Numbered from the stretch's first letter, positions 36,644 to 45,949 are shown. The stretch: DNA of 64,000 nt from Gordonia malaquae NBRC 108250 (GCF_000344135.1 NZ_BAOP01000007.1:62001-126000), one strand, 5' to 3'. Notes: generated by a model from the letters alone, not told the origin. Translations and numbers: made by a program.

Positions 36644-36761
36644 CCCCCTGCTCGTTGAGCGAGCGAAGCGAGTCGAAGCGTGTCGGCGGCCTGCGCCATG
36701 GTCTGTCGGGTGCTCTGGTCGCGGCGCTTCGACTCGCTTCGCTCGCTCAACGACCAGGGGG
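36644..36761. repeat. Long inverted repeat before gpmA
   Basis: Arms 36644-36680 and 36725-36761 (37 bases each) match in reverse complement at 36 positions and flank a 44-base spacer. The unit runs CCCCCTG-(C/G)-TCGTTGAGCGAGCGAAG and ends TCGAAGCG. A partial third copy lies at about 36623-36636, and related units occur at 17776-17879. I recall this unit as a common dispersed intergenic repeat of actinobacteria. On RNA it would form a very stable stem. Confidence 0.85.
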
Positions 36762-36784
36762 AGGCGTATGAGAAACTAGCTGCC

Positions 36785-37531
36785 ATGAGCAACGGCACTT
36801 TGATTCTGATGCGACACGGCGAAAGCGAATGGAACGCGTCCAACCAGTTCACCGGTTGGGTCGACGTCGCCCTGACCGACAAGGGCCGCGCCGAAGCGGT
36901 CCGTGCGGGTGAGCTCCTCGTTGAGCATGATCTGCTCCCCGACGTGCTCTACACGTCGCTGCTGCGTCGTGCGATCACCACCGCGCAGCTCGCGCTCGAC
37001 GCCGCCGACCGGCATTGGATCCCGGTGGTCCGCGACTGGCGCCTGAACGAGCGTCACTACGGTGCGCTTCAGGGCCTCAACAAGGCCGAGACCAAGGCGA
37101 AGTACGGGGACGAGCAGTTCATGCTGTGGCGCCGCAGCTACGACACCCCGCCGCCCGCCATCGAGGCCGACGCGGAGTTCAGCCAGACCGGCGACCCGCG
37201 CTACGACGGCATCGACGTGCCGCTCACCGAGTGCCTGCTCGACGTCGTCAAGCGGTTCATTCCGTACTACACCGAGACCATCGAGGCGGATCTCCGTGCG
37301 GGCAAGACCGTCCTCGTCGCAGCGCACGGCAACTCGCTGCGTGCACTCGTCAAGCACCTCGACGGGATCTCCGACGACGACATCGCCGGGCTGAACATCC
37401 CGACTGGCAACCCGCTCCGCTACGACCTCGACGAGAACCTCCGCCCGATCACGCCGGGCGGCGTCTACCTCGATCCCGAGGCCGCCGCGGCAGGCGCCGC
37501 CGCAGTGGCTGCTCAGGGCGAGTCGAAGTAG
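36785..37531 (+). CDS. gpmA: 2,3-bisphosphoglycerate-dependent phosphoglycerate mutase
   Basis: 248 residues. It interconverts 3- and 2-phosphoglycerate in glycolysis. Phosphohistidine His11 in [10 protein letters not shown], the dPGM markers [13 protein letters not shown] and [15 protein letters not shown], and the second His181 in AAHGNSLRA. The ATG at 36785 gives the standard N-terminus. The promoter must lie within or beside the inverted repeat upstream. An Ala-rich C-terminal tail follows the enzyme core. Confidence 0.95.
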   Translation: MSNGTLILMRHGESEWNASNQFTGWVDVALTDKGRAEAVRAGELLVEHDLLPDVLYTSLLRRAITTAQLALDAADRHWIPVVRDWRLNERHYGALQGLNKAETKAKYGDEQFMLWRRSYDTPPPAIEADAEFSQTGDPRYDGIDVPLTECLLDVVKRFIPYYTETIEADLRAGKTVLVAAHGNSLRALVKHLDGISDDDIAGLNIPTGNPLRYDLDENLRPITPGGVYLDPEAAAAGAAAVAAQGESK

Positions 37532-37570
37532 ATCGAACGGTCGATTCGTCGGATTCGCCGACCACGGGAC

Positions 37571-37609
37571 ATCGCGCCGCCTGCAGGGTAAACCTGCAGG
37601 TGGCGCGAT
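37571..37609 (+). terminator. Hairpin terminator of gpmA
   Basis: A 17-bp stem with one G-T wobble (37571-37587 with 37593-37609), loop GTAAA, followed by TTCTGT. It lies 40 bases after the gpmA stop. Confidence 0.8.
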
Positions 37610-37690
37610 TTCTGTATGTCGGGCCGTAGCCTGATTGTGCGACATCGGACATTGTGTGCAGACGGGTGTGGCCTGGGCTACATTGGAAGC

Positions 37691-37996
37691 ATGGCTGACG
37701 GGACGATTTCGGTGACGCATCTGGCAGAGCGGGAGCGCTACCGCGCTGACCTCGAGAACGACGACGGCGACGCGCAGGAGGTCGGCTACGTCGACTACAC
37801 GCAGGACGGCGATCGCCTCGCCTTGACGCACACCGTGGTCTACGACCGCTTCGGTGGGCGCGGATTCGCTGCAGACCTCGTCAAGCACGTCCTCGACGAC
37901 GTGCGCTCCAACAACCAGACCGTGGTGCCCGTCTGCTCGTACGTGGTGCGCTACCTCGAGAAGCATCCGGAGTACTCGGATCTCGTCGCATCCTGA
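37691..37996 (+). CDS. Small GNAT-type acetyltransferase-like protein
   Basis: 101 residues. A compact GNAT-like fold of the COG2388/NATD1 type: LTHTVVYDRFGGRGFAADLVKHVLDDVR corresponds to the acetyl-CoA loop, then VVPVCSYVVRYLEKHPEY. The catalytic role and substrate are unknown. The ATG at 37691 gives the family's normal length. It lies between the gpmA terminator and senX3. Confidence 0.75.
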   Translation: MADGTISVTHLAERERYRADLENDDGDAQEVGYVDYTQDGDRLALTHTVVYDRFGGRGFAADLVKHVLDDVRSNNQTVVPVCSYVVRYLEKHPEYSDLVAS

Positions 37997-38102
37997 CACG
38001 CTCCGCATACTGTCGGTTCACCTCGTCGCAACCCACGTGGACCGGCAGTGAATGCTGCACGAAGAGTGGCTTCCCGGGCTGCGAACTCCAGGCGATGACA
38101 CG

Positions 38103-38108
38103 TAGGAT
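38103..38108 (+). promoter_or_regulatory. Likely -10 box of senX3-regX3
   Basis: TAGGAT ends 6 bases before the GTG at 38115, fitting a leaderless transcript; no Shine-Dalgarno sequence is present. The TAG inside the box is also the last in-frame stop before senX3, so the protein cannot extend upstream. Confidence 0.45.
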
Positions 38109-38114
38109 TCGGGT

Positions 38115-39284
38115 GTGTCCGAGACCAGCGGTGACCGCTTGATCGATGGTGCCGCAGCCGGCCGCTTCGGCCCGGCGAATGTCGACGCCTCCTACCTGCA
38201 CGCCCTCCAACCCGAGCACGTCTCGCGGGGCGACCTGCTGACGTTGATGGTCGCGCACTCCGAGACCGGCATCATCGTCGTCGACGAGTACCACAACGTG
38301 GTCGTGTACAACGACCGAGCAGCGGACCTCGGCATGGTCCGCGACGTGCTGGCCGACGGAGTCGCCGAAGCCGTCTCCGAGGTCTTCACAACCGGGGTGG
38401 ACCGACATTTCGACTTCTCGCCCCCACAGTCGTCGCTGGGATTCGTGTCGACCGGTCGAACGGTCCACCGCCCGGTGGAGACTGTGCGATGTGTCGCGAG
38501 CCTCGCGGCCCTCACCGGCCAGCGCTATGTCCTCGTGTACGGGGACGACGACTCCACCAACCAGCGGGTCGAGGCCACTCGCCGCGACTTCGCGGCGAAC
38601 GTCTCGCATGAGCTGAAAACGCCGCTCGGCGCGATCAGTCTGATGGCGGAGGCGATGCTCGAGTCCCGCGACGACCCGGCGGCCGTTGAGCATTTCGGTC
38701 GACGCGTCCTCAAAGAGGCCACTCGGATGGGGTCGCTCGTCAATGAGCTGATCGGCCTGTCCCGCCTGCAGGACGGTGCGATCGCCGACTTCGTGCGCGT
38801 CGACATCGACGCCCTCGTCGACGACGCCGTCGCCGCTGCCGGCGTCACCGCGGAGATCGCCGAGATCGATCTCGTCACCGACGGCCCGTCGCACGTGTCG
38901 GTGCAGGCGGACCGCACCTTGCTGCTCACCGCCCTCAGCAATCTCCTCGTCAATGCGATCAACCATTCCCCCACCGGCGAAGTGGTGTCGGTGAGCCGCA
39001 AGCGGGTCGTCATCGACGATCTCGACATGATCGCGATCGCGATCACCGATCGCGGCATCGGTATCGCTCCGGTCGATCAGCAGCGAGTGTTCGAGCGTTT
39101 CTACCGTGTCGACAAGGCCCGGTCGCGCGCAACCGGCGGGACCGGACTCGGTCTCGCCATCGTCAAGCACGTGGCCGCCAGCCATGGCGGTCACATCGGG
39201 CTGTGGAGCAAGCCGGGCACCGGCTCCACGTTCAGCCTGTACATCCCCATCGACCCGGACAAAGAAGAGGAACTTTCGCTTTGA
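38115..39284 (+). CDS. senX3: Phosphate-sensing histidine kinase SenX3, apparently without membrane segments
   Basis: 389 residues. SenX3 phosphorylates RegX3 when phosphate is scarce. A PAS-like domain (about 45-145, with TGIIVVDEYHNVVVYNDRA) precedes HisKA with His165 (NVSHELKTPLG) and an ATPase domain (NLLVNAINHSP, DRGIGIAP, GGTGLGLAIVKHVAASHGG). M. tuberculosis SenX3 begins with hydrophobic membrane segments. Here the first 40 residues are hydrophilic, and an in-frame stop at 38103 rules out a longer form. The GTG start is the only good one. Confidence 0.92.
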   Translation: MSETSGDRLIDGAAAGRFGPANVDASYLHALQPEHVSRGDLLTLMVAHSETGIIVVDEYHNVVVYNDRAADLGMVRDVLADGVAEAVSEVFTTGVDRHFDFSPPQSSLGFVSTGRTVHRPVETVRCVASLAALTGQRYVLVYGDDDSTNQRVEATRRDFAANVSHELKTPLGAISLMAEAMLESRDDPAAVEHFGRRVLKEATRMGSLVNELIGLSRLQDGAIADFVRVDIDALVDDAVAAAGVTAEIAEIDLVTDGPSHVSVQADRTLLLTALSNLLVNAINHSPTGEVVSVSRKRVVIDDLDMIAIAITDRGIGIAPVDQQRVFERFYRVDKARSRATGGTGLGLAIVKHVAASHGGHIGLWSKPGTGSTFSLYIPIDPDKEEELSL

Positions 39285-39970
39285 CGCACGTACTGATCGT
39301 CGAGGATGAAGAATCGCTGGCCGACCCACTGGCCTTCCTGCTCCGCAAAGAAGGTTTCGAAGCGAGCATCGTCAACGACGGGACGCAGGCGCTGCCCGCG
39401 TTCGAGCGCATCAACCCGGACATCGTCCTGCTCGACCTCATGCTGCCCGGCGTGTCCGGCACCGAGATCTGCAAGCTGATCCGCGCGAAGTCGGCGACGC
39501 CCGTCATCATGGTGACGGCCCGAGACAGCGAGATCGACAAGGTCGTCGGCCTGGAGCTCGGCGCCGACGATTACGTCACCAAGCCGTACTCGGCGCGAGA
39601 ACTGATCGCCCGCATCCGCGCCGTGCTGCGTCGCGGGGGAGTGGTGGCCGACGACGAGGACGCCGCGATCGGCGTCATCGAGGTCGGCCCCGTGCGCATG
39701 GACGTGCAGCGCCACACCGTGAGCGTCAGTGGCGCCGACGTGACCCTGCCGCTGAAGGAGTTCGACCTCCTGGAGTACCTGCTGCGCAACTCCGGTCGTG
39801 TCCTGACCCGCAGCCAGCTCATCGACCGGGTGTGGGGCGCCGACTACGTCGGCGACACCAAGACTCTCGACGTGCACGTCAAGCGGCTGCGTTCGAAGGT
39901 GGAGCCCGACTCCTCGCAGCCCCGTCACCTCATCACCGTCCGCGGTCTCGGCTACAAGTTCGAGCCGTGA
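39281..39970 (+). CDS. regX3: Response regulator RegX3
   Basis: 229 residues. OmpR-family regulator of the phosphate-starvation response. Receiver domain with phosphorylation site Asp52 (VLLDLMLPG) and KPYSARELIAR, then a winged helix ending LITVRGLGYKFEP. The start is TTG at 39281, overlapping the senX3 stop (TTGA) and following AAGAAGAGG. The open frame further 5' lies inside senX3. The pair is co-translated. Confidence 0.95.
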   Translation: MTHVLIVEDEESLADPLAFLLRKEGFEASIVNDGTQALPAFERINPDIVLLDLMLPGVSGTEICKLIRAKSATPVIMVTARDSEIDKVVGLELGADDYVTKPYSARELIARIRAVLRRGGVVADDEDAAIGVIEVGPVRMDVQRHTVSVSGADVTLPLKEFDLLEYLLRNSGRVLTRSQLIDRVWGADYVGDTKTLDVHVKRLRSKVEPDSSQPRHLITVRGLGYKFEP

Positions 39971-39994
39971 TCTGATCGGTGTCGAAAGGCCGGG

Positions 39995-40840
39995 CTACAA
40001 CTGCTCGTACTTGAGGTCGGTGGCGCGGCGGGAGGTGGCGGCCGCGGTCGCCGGATGGACGGCGATGAGCCCCAACTGGTTGCGGCGGCCGCACGCGGCG
40101 GCGATGACGTCGTAGGCGGGTTCGCCGACGAGCTCGATGAGTTCCGGCTTGTACGACTCGAACACCTGCGTCGCACCGATATGGGCGTCCGGTGAACCCG
40201 AGCAGTACCAGTCCAGGTCGTGGCCGCCCTCGCCCCAGCCGCGTCGGTCGAACTCGGTCAGCGTGGTCTTGAGGATCTCGGTGCCGTCGGGGCGCGTCAC
40301 CCAGTCCTGCTCCCGCCGCATCGGCAGCTGCCAGCACACGTCTGGTTTCACAGTCAGCGGCTCGATGCCTTTGCGCAGAGCCATCCCATGCAGCGAACAG
40401 CCTTGTCCGGCAGGGAATCCGGGCCGATTCAGGAAGATGCACGCACCGTCGTGGAGTCTGGTCTTCAACGCCGGTTCGCCCTCGAGGTCTTCGTTCTCCT
40501 CGAGATAGCCGCCGGGTCCGAGCGGGTCGTCCGCCGAACCCTCGGCGAAGAACTCCCAATCGTCCGGCGTCAGCATCGCCACGCCGGCGGCGAGCCGTTC
40601 GCGGTCATCGTCGTCGGTCAGGTACGCACCGTGCGTGCAGCATCCGTCGGGCTGTCGGTCGCTGATGATCCCCTGGCAGGCGGGAGTGCCGAACACGCAG
40701 GTCCAGCGCGACAGCATCCAGGTTAGGTCCACACTGATCAGGTGCTCGGGATCGGCCGGGTCGAAGAACTCGTACCACTCGCGCGGGAAGTCGAGGCTCA
40801 CTTCGGGGGCGGGGGAGGACTTCCGCTCATCGTCGGACAC
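39995..40840 (-). CDS. Cysteine-rich conserved protein (Rv0495c family)
   Basis: 281 residues, no signal or membrane segment. Conserved Cys clusters: [43 protein letters not shown] and DWYCSG. Such spacing suggests a metal or iron-sulfur site like the YkgJ-type zinc/iron-chelating proteins. The position next to regX3 and opposite ppx equals Rv0495c. GTG start. Biochemical function unknown. Confidence 0.82.
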   Translation of the reverse strand: MSDDERKSSPAPEVSLDFPREWYEFFDPADPEHLISVDLTWMLSRWTCVFGTPACQGIISDRQPDGCCTHGAYLTDDDDRERLAAGVAMLTPDDWEFFAEGSADDPLGPGGYLEENEDLEGEPALKTRLHDGACIFLNRPGFPAGQGCSLHGMALRKGIEPLTVKPDVCWQLPMRREQDWVTRPDGTEILKTTLTEFDRRGWGEGGHDLDWYCSGSPDAHIGATQVFESYKPELIELVGEPAYDVIAAACGRRNQLGLIAVHPATAAATSRRATDLKYEQL

Positions 40841-40920
40841 AAGGGCCCTTCCTGTTGGACGTGCGGCTCAACGGTAGCTGCCCGCTCGCCGACCGAGTCG
40901 CGCGGATCGGACTCGCCGAG

Positions 40921-40926
40921 TACTTT
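40921..40926 (+). promoter_or_regulatory. Likely -10 box of the ppx-like gene
   Basis: TACTTT (TANNNT) ends 6 bases before the GTG at 40933, again a leaderless arrangement. It lies in the 92-base gap between divergent genes. Confidence 0.4.
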
Positions 40927-40932
40927 TGACCG

Positions 40933-41880
40933 GTGAGACTTGGAGTGCTCGACGTTGGCAGCAATACCGTGCACCTGCTGGTGGTCGACGCTCATCGGGG
41001 TGGACATCCGAACCCGATGAGTTCGACCAAAGCGGTGCTGCGGCTCGCGGAGGAGATCGACGAGAACGGCCGCATGCGCGATTCCGGTTCCCGCGCACTG
41101 GTCTCCACGATCGAGGACTTCACCCGCATCGCAACTTCGTCCGGCTGTGAGCAGGTGATGGCGTTCGCCACCTCGGCGGTCCGGGACGCCACCAACTGCG
41201 ATGAAGTGCTCCGCAAAGTCAAGGACGCGTCCGGCCTCGATCTGCAGGTCCTCGAAGGCATCGACGAGTCGCGTCTGACGTCGCTTGCGGTCCGCCGCTG
41301 GTACGGGTGGAGCGCGGGACGCATCCTCGCCTTCGACATCGGCGGGGGAAGTCTCGAGATGTCGAACGGCGTCGACGAAGAACCGGATGTGGCGCTGTCA
41401 CTGCCGCTCGGCGCAGGTCGACTCACCCGCGAATGGCTGCAGGGCGACCCGCCGAGCAAGCGGCGCGTCTCAGTTCTGCGTGACTGGCTCGACGCCGAGC
41501 TGAAGGAACCTGCGAAGGAACTGCGTGCGGCAGGCAAGGCCGACCTGGCGGTCGGATCGTCCAAGACGTTCCGGTCCCTCGCTCGCCTGACCGGCGCCGC
41601 GCCTTCCGGTGCAGGTCCACGCGTCAAGCGGACCCTGACGGTCAGCGGACTGCGGCAGCTCACCGCCTTCATCTCCCGGATGACCACGGCCGACCGCGCC
41701 GAACTCGAAGGTGTCAGTGCCGACCGTGCACCGCAGATCGTCGCAGGCGCGCTGGTGGCGGAGGCCGCAATGCGGGCGCTCGGAGTCGATACACTGGACA
41801 TCTGCCCGTGGGCTCTGCGGGAAGGTGTCATCTTGCGCCGTCTCGATTCCGAGCCCGCAGGCGCGATGACCACCAACTGA
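40933..41880 (+). CDS. Ppx/GppA-family exopolyphosphatase
   Basis: 315 residues, the short actinobacterial form (Rv0496-like). ASKHA fold: phosphate-1 motif LGVLDVGSNTVHLLV at the N-terminus, FATSAVRDATN, and phosphate-2 motif AFDIGGGSLEM. It removes terminal phosphates from short polyphosphate or acts on pppGpp-related molecules. The position beside senX3-regX3 fits phosphate metabolism. First of a likely run of co-directional genes to proC. Confidence 0.9.
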   Translation: MRLGVLDVGSNTVHLLVVDAHRGGHPNPMSSTKAVLRLAEEIDENGRMRDSGSRALVSTIEDFTRIATSSGCEQVMAFATSAVRDATNCDEVLRKVKDASGLDLQVLEGIDESRLTSLAVRRWYGWSAGRILAFDIGGGSLEMSNGVDEEPDVALSLPLGAGRLTREWLQGDPPSKRRVSVLRDWLDAELKEPAKELRAAGKADLAVGSSKTFRSLARLTGAAPSGAGPRVKRTLTVSGLRQLTAFISRMTTADRAELEGVSADRAPQIVAGALVAEAAMRALGVDTLDICPWALREGVILRRLDSEPAGAMTTN

Positions 41881-41905
41881 CTGCACGAAGGGACGGTGCG
41901 ACCCT

Positions 41906-42835
41906 ATGGCGGACGAGGCCGAGCCGGAGTCGAAGCCGATCACCGTATCGGAACTGATCGCACGATCCGGGGGCGACGACGCCTTCCCCAGATCGGAGTC
42001 GGTGTCGGTCCGACGCCCCGGGAGTGACACCTCCGGGACCACGTCGTCGGGTATGCCGTCGTACACGGCGCCGACCAAGCGGTCGGCGGCCGACGCCCCG
42101 CGAAGCGTCGGCGCGAGTGGGATGCCGGGCTACACGCCTCCGTCGACTGCCTCCGAACCCGAATCGAACGACGTCACCGGCATCATCCCGGTGGTGTTCG
42201 ACGATGCCGACACCGGATCGCTCCGCAAGGTCGAGGCCGACGACGTCTTCGACTACGACCTGCCGCCCGCGGTGATCCACACGTCGGCCGTCGACTCCTA
42301 CGGAACCGCAGACGCCGTCGAGGACACCACGTCGATCCCGCTCGTCGACGATTTCGTCGACGCGGACGCCGACGAACCGGCCGACGCCTCGGACGAGTCG
42401 AACCTCGACGACGACGCGCATGACGTCGCCGATCAGATCCTCGACGACTCGGATGAGGCGGCCGAAGCCAAGGCGGCCGCCAAGGCGGCGAAGGCGGACG
42501 AGAAGGCCGCCAAGAAGGCGGCGAAGGCAGAAGCGAAGGCGGCGCGGGCCGCTGAACGTGAAGACTCCGAACCGTCCGCTGCAGCAGGGTGGGCGGCGTT
42601 CGCGGGTGAGATCGTCCTCGGCCTCGGCGTGGGCGCCGGGCTGTTCTGGGGCTTCACCGAGCTCTGGAAAAAGTACGTCTATCTGGCGTTGGTGCTGGCC
42701 ATCGTGGTGATCTTCGCGATCGTCACCTTCGCACACGTGCTGCGCAAGCGGGACCTGCCGACAACGCTGCTCGCCTTGGCCGTCGGCATGCTCGTGACCA
42801 TCGGGCCCCTCGTCTTCCTCGCGGCGCAACCCTAG
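41906..42835 (+). CDS. Membrane protein with disordered N-terminus (Rv0497-like)
   Basis: 309 residues. The first two thirds are acidic and Ser/Thr/Pro-rich, ending in an Ala/Lys helical stretch (about 185-215, repeats of AKAAAKAA and KAAKK type) that should form a charged coiled coil. Three membrane helices follow in the last 85 residues. Its place between ppx and the TIM-barrel gene matches Rv0497. Function unknown. Confidence 0.8.
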   Translation: MADEAEPESKPITVSELIARSGGDDAFPRSESVSVRRPGSDTSGTTSSGMPSYTAPTKRSAADAPRSVGASGMPGYTPPSTASEPESNDVTGIIPVVFDDADTGSLRKVEADDVFDYDLPPAVIHTSAVDSYGTADAVEDTTSIPLVDDFVDADADEPADASDESNLDDDAHDVADQILDDSDEAAEAKAAAKAAKADEKAAKKAAKAEAKAARAAEREDSEPSAAAGWAAFAGEIVLGLGVGAGLFWGFTELWKKYVYLALVLAIVVIFAIVTFAHVLRKRDLPTTLLALAVGMLVTIGPLVFLAAQP

Positions 42836-42843
42836 AGGATCCG

Positions 42844-43704
42844 GTGAGCCAACTGCGTTTCCCGATTCCGATCGGCCTGTCGACGGCGTCCGTGTACCCG
42901 CAGAACACCGAGGCGGCCTTCGCCTACGCCAATGAACTCGGCTACGACGGTGTGGAGCTGATGGTGTGGGGCGAGGCCGTCAGTCAGGACATTCCGCAGG
43001 TCGCGCGGTTGTCGCAGAAGTACCAGGTGCCCGTTCTGTCGGTGCATGCACCATGCCTGCTGATCTCGCAGCGAGTGTGGGGCCGGGACCCGAAGGCGAA
43101 GCTCGCCCGATCGGTGCGCGCGGCGGAGGAACTCGGCGCCTCGACGGTCGTCGTGCATCCGCCGTTCCGGTGGCAGCGGGACTACGTCGCCGCGTTCGAC
43201 GATCTCGTCGCCGAACTGGAGTCGACGTCCGACGTGTCCGTGGCAGTGGAGAACATGTTCCCGATGCGCGCGGATCGCTTGTTCGGCGGCGGGACGCGGC
43301 CTGCGCAGCGGATGGCGCAACGCGGTGGCGGCCCCGGCGTCAGCGCCTCGGCGTTCGGCAAGCCGATCGACCCGACTGCGGTCGGGTACGACAACTACAC
43401 ACTCGACCTGTCGCACGTCGCGACGGCGGGTGATGACGCTCTCGCGATGGCCGACCGTATGGGCCGGGGCCTCAAACATCTGCATCTGACGGACGGCACA
43501 GGCGCCGCCCACGACGAACATCTGATCCCCGGCGACGGCACCCAGCCGTGCATCGAAGTGTGCCGAAGGCTCGCCGAGAGCGACTTCGACGGCGCCGTGG
43601 TCCTCGAAGTGCACACGTCGGGCGCCAAGACGAAGAACGACAGGGCCGCGATGCTCGCCAGGTCTCTGGAATTCGCGCGCACCCACCTCAACCGCGACAG
43701 GTAG
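42844..43704 (+). CDS. TIM-barrel sugar isomerase/endonuclease IV-like protein
   Basis: 286 residues, AP endonuclease 2 (xylose isomerase-like) superfamily. It shows GLSTASVYPQN, GYDGVELMVWG, LSVHAPCLL, VVVHPPFRW, AVENMFP, LDLSHVATAG, HLHLTDGTG and VVLEVHTSG, giving the usual His/Glu/Asp metal ligands. Substrate unknown (Rv0498-like). GTG start after TAGAGGA; 8 bases behind the previous gene. Confidence 0.83.
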   Translation: MSQLRFPIPIGLSTASVYPQNTEAAFAYANELGYDGVELMVWGEAVSQDIPQVARLSQKYQVPVLSVHAPCLLISQRVWGRDPKAKLARSVRAAEELGASTVVVHPPFRWQRDYVAAFDDLVAELESTSDVSVAVENMFPMRADRLFGGGTRPAQRMAQRGGGPGVSASAFGKPIDPTAVGYDNYTLDLSHVATAGDDALAMADRMGRGLKHLHLTDGTGAAHDEHLIPGDGTQPCIEVCRRLAESDFDGAVVLEVHTSGAKTKNDRAAMLARSLEFARTHLNRDR

Positions 43705-43710
43705 GAATCC

Positions 43711-44580
43711 ATGACCAAGCTCGCCGACCTCCTGCGTCTGGAGACGCTCGCCCGTGGTGCGGACGGCTCGTCCGTCACCTACGGGGCCGTCATCGACGAG
43801 GCGTTCACGATCGGCCCGAAGGTGCACGGCGGCAGCCTGCAGATGGTCATCACGCGAGCGGCCCGCGCCGCGCTCGTCGACCTCGCCGCGCCCGACGCCG
43901 ACCCCGCGCTCGTCGAGGGCGTCACCGCCATCGCGGTCGCGAGCGATTTCCTCGCAGCGCCCGATCCGGCAGCGGTCTCGGTCGACGTCTCGATCATCAA
44001 GCGCGGACGGACGGTGTCCCTCGCGCGCGTCGAGGTGACGCAGAACCAGCGGACCATGGTCACCTCGACTGTCACTCTCGGGCGGCTCGACGAGGGTGAG
44101 TCGACGTATCGCGCCGACGGCCTGCTTGCAGGAATGCCGGTGGAGCCGACATCCGACGGTCTGGGAGTCGCGAACAGCCCGGTCGGCGAGGTGATGCACC
44201 TCGGCGTCGCCGCAGACTTCGTGCTCGACGCGGCATCGTTCCCCGTCGCGCGCGGAGAGAAGGGCGATCCGGTGATCCGCGGGTGGGTCCGGGCCAAGGA
44301 CGTCGATCAGCAGCCCGACGACCTCGGCCTGGACCTTCCGGTGCTGGTCTGCGACATCTCACCGCCGGTGGTGATGAATCTCGGCCTGTTCGGTTGGGCG
44401 CCGACCGTCCAGCTGACCACCTACGTCCGACGGCTCCCGGCGCCGGGATGGCTGCGGTACGAGGCGTCGACCGTCGAAGTGGGACGCGGCATGTTCTCCG
44501 AAGACCACCTCGTGGTGGACTCGACCGGTGCGGTGGTCGCTCAGTCGCGACAGCTCGCGCTGATTCCGGCTCGTCGATGA
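43711..44580 (+). CDS. Double-hotdog acyl-CoA thioesterase-like protein
   Basis: 289 residues that read as two hotdog domains. The N-terminal one has KVHGGSLQMVI, and the C-terminal one has WAPTVQLTTYVRRLPAPGWLRYE, typical of TesB-like acyl-CoA thioesterases. Likely hydrolyses fatty acyl-CoA. Position as Rv0499. ATG start with AGGAA upstream; 6 bases after the previous gene. Confidence 0.8.
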   Translation: MTKLADLLRLETLARGADGSSVTYGAVIDEAFTIGPKVHGGSLQMVITRAARAALVDLAAPDADPALVEGVTAIAVASDFLAAPDPAAVSVDVSIIKRGRTVSLARVEVTQNQRTMVTSTVTLGRLDEGESTYRADGLLAGMPVEPTSDGLGVANSPVGEVMHLGVAADFVLDAASFPVARGEKGDPVIRGWVRAKDVDQQPDDLGLDLPVLVCDISPPVVMNLGLFGWAPTVQLTTYVRRLPAPGWLRYEASTVEVGRGMFSEDHLVVDSTGAVVAQSRQLALIPARR

Positions 44581-44627
44581 CGGCCGCCCTGACAAGACGA
44601 AACGACAATGAAGGACAGTGAACTGAC

Positions 44628-45458
44628 ATGAGCGAGCGGGTAGCGATCATCGGCGGCGGCAAGATCGGTGAGGCGCTGCTCGCCGGTCTGATCAACGCGG
44701 GGAAGCCGGTGAAGGATCTCGTCGTCGTCGAGCGGTCCAAGGCCCGGTCCGCGGAACTGATCGAGGACTACGGAGTCCGTGTCACCACCGACATCGTCGA
44801 TGCTGCGAGCGGAGCGCAGGTCGTGTTCATCGCGGTGAAGCCGGATGCCGTCGACTCGGTGCTCCCGCCGCTGGCGAAGGCGGACGACTCCGGCGACGAC
44901 GAACGGATCACGATCACTCTGGTCGCAGGCATTCCCGCTGAGCGTTACGAGGCGTCGCTGCCCGCAGGCTCGCCGGTGATCCGCGTCATGCCGAACACGC
45001 CGATGCTGGTGAACGAGGCCATGTGCGCGGTCAGTCCCGGCCGTTATGCGAACGACGATCAGGTGGCCGTCGCGGTACGTCTGTTGGAGTCGGTCGGCAA
45101 GGTGATGGTGGTCCCGGAGAAGTCGCTGGATGCGGTCACTGCGATCTCCGGGTCGGGACCCGCGTACTTCTTCTTGATGGTCGAGGCGATGATCGACTCG
45201 GGTGTCGCTCTCGGCCTGACGCGTCAGCAGTCGGCGGAACTGGCGGTGCAGACGGTCAAGGGATCCGGTGTGCTGCTGGCCGAGTCGGGCCTGACCGCCG
45301 TCGATCTGCGCGCGGCGGTCACCTCACCTGGTGGAACGACGGCCGCTGCGCTTCGTGAGTTCGAACGGTACGGCCTCCGGCACGCGGTGAACGAGGCCAC
45401 TGCGGCCTGTGCGAAGACCAGCGCGCGCATGGCACGTCGACCCGAAGTTGAGGGTTGA
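44628..45458 (+). CDS. proC: Pyrroline-5-carboxylate reductase
   Basis: 276 residues. It reduces P5C to proline with NAD(P)H. Rossmann motif VAIIGGGKIGEALLAGL, VIRVMPNTPMLVNEAM, SGSGPAYFFLMVEAM, and the C-terminal signature LRAAVTSPGGTTAAALREFE. Complete, with the usual length. Last in the run begun at ppx; 230 bases without a gene follow before the next start, holding nothing else I can name. Confidence 0.95.
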   Translation: MSERVAIIGGGKIGEALLAGLINAGKPVKDLVVVERSKARSAELIEDYGVRVTTDIVDAASGAQVVFIAVKPDAVDSVLPPLAKADDSGDDERITITLVAGIPAERYEASLPAGSPVIRVMPNTPMLVNEAMCAVSPGRYANDDQVAVAVRLLESVGKVMVVPEKSLDAVTAISGSGPAYFFLMVEAMIDSGVALGLTRQQSAELAVQTVKGSGVLLAESGLTAVDLRAAVTSPGGTTAAALREFERYGLRHAVNEATAACAKTSARMARRPEVEG

Positions 45459-45688
45459 TCCGCCACTGCGTGTCGTTGCCGTGGATTCGCCCAGTACTCG
45501 TGGTAGCGCCGCTGCCAGCGGCAATGGTGGTGAACACGCGGTGAATGGCAAAGAGACGGAACTCATTCTTTCTCTCACGTCGCACTATTCACATCCGCCA
45601 CGCTAAGGTACAACCAGCACGTACGTGTCTGATGTCCGCCGGAGGGGAAGCCGGTGGCCGCGATGCGTGCACCGGAGGTTATGAATAC

Positions 45689-45931
45689 ATGGCTGCAGAA
45701 AAGCCGGGTGAACGGAACGATTTCGCCGATCGTGGAGTTGCGAATGCATCGTCCGCCTCGCAGTTCCTCACCGTCGCAGAAGTCGCGTCGCTCATGCGCG
45801 TGTCCAAGATGACCGTGTACCGCCTGGTGCACAACGGCGAACTCCCTGCCGTCCGCGTGGGACGTTCGTTCCGCGTGCACGCCAAGGCAGTTCACGAATA
45901 CCTCGAGACGTCGTACTTCGACGCCGGATAG
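45689..45931 (+). CDS. Excisionase-like helix-turn-helix protein (Rv0500A-like)
   Basis: 80 residues. The C-terminal two thirds are a MerR/excisionase winged HTH: FLTVAEVASLMRVSKMTVYRLVHNGELPAVRVGRSFRVH. Despite the name this is a conserved chromosomal gene of the order, not evidence of a phage; it may regulate its neighbours. The ATG at 45689 is chosen because GGAGGTT at 45674-45680 is placed for it; the open frame continues to 45545. It is followed by a strong hairpin. Confidence 0.9.
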   Translation: MAAEKPGERNDFADRGVANASSASQFLTVAEVASLMRVSKMTVYRLVHNGELPAVRVGRSFRVHAKAVHEYLETSYFDAG

Positions 45932-45949
45932 TTTTTCCTGCTCTTCACT

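Noticed and set aside
37881-39329. 482-codon open frame on the minus strand
   Set aside because: Antisense to senX3; low-complexity antisense composition.
45689-45931. Prophage excisionase
   Set aside because: No integrase or phage genes nearby; the gene holds a conserved position after proC in the order.
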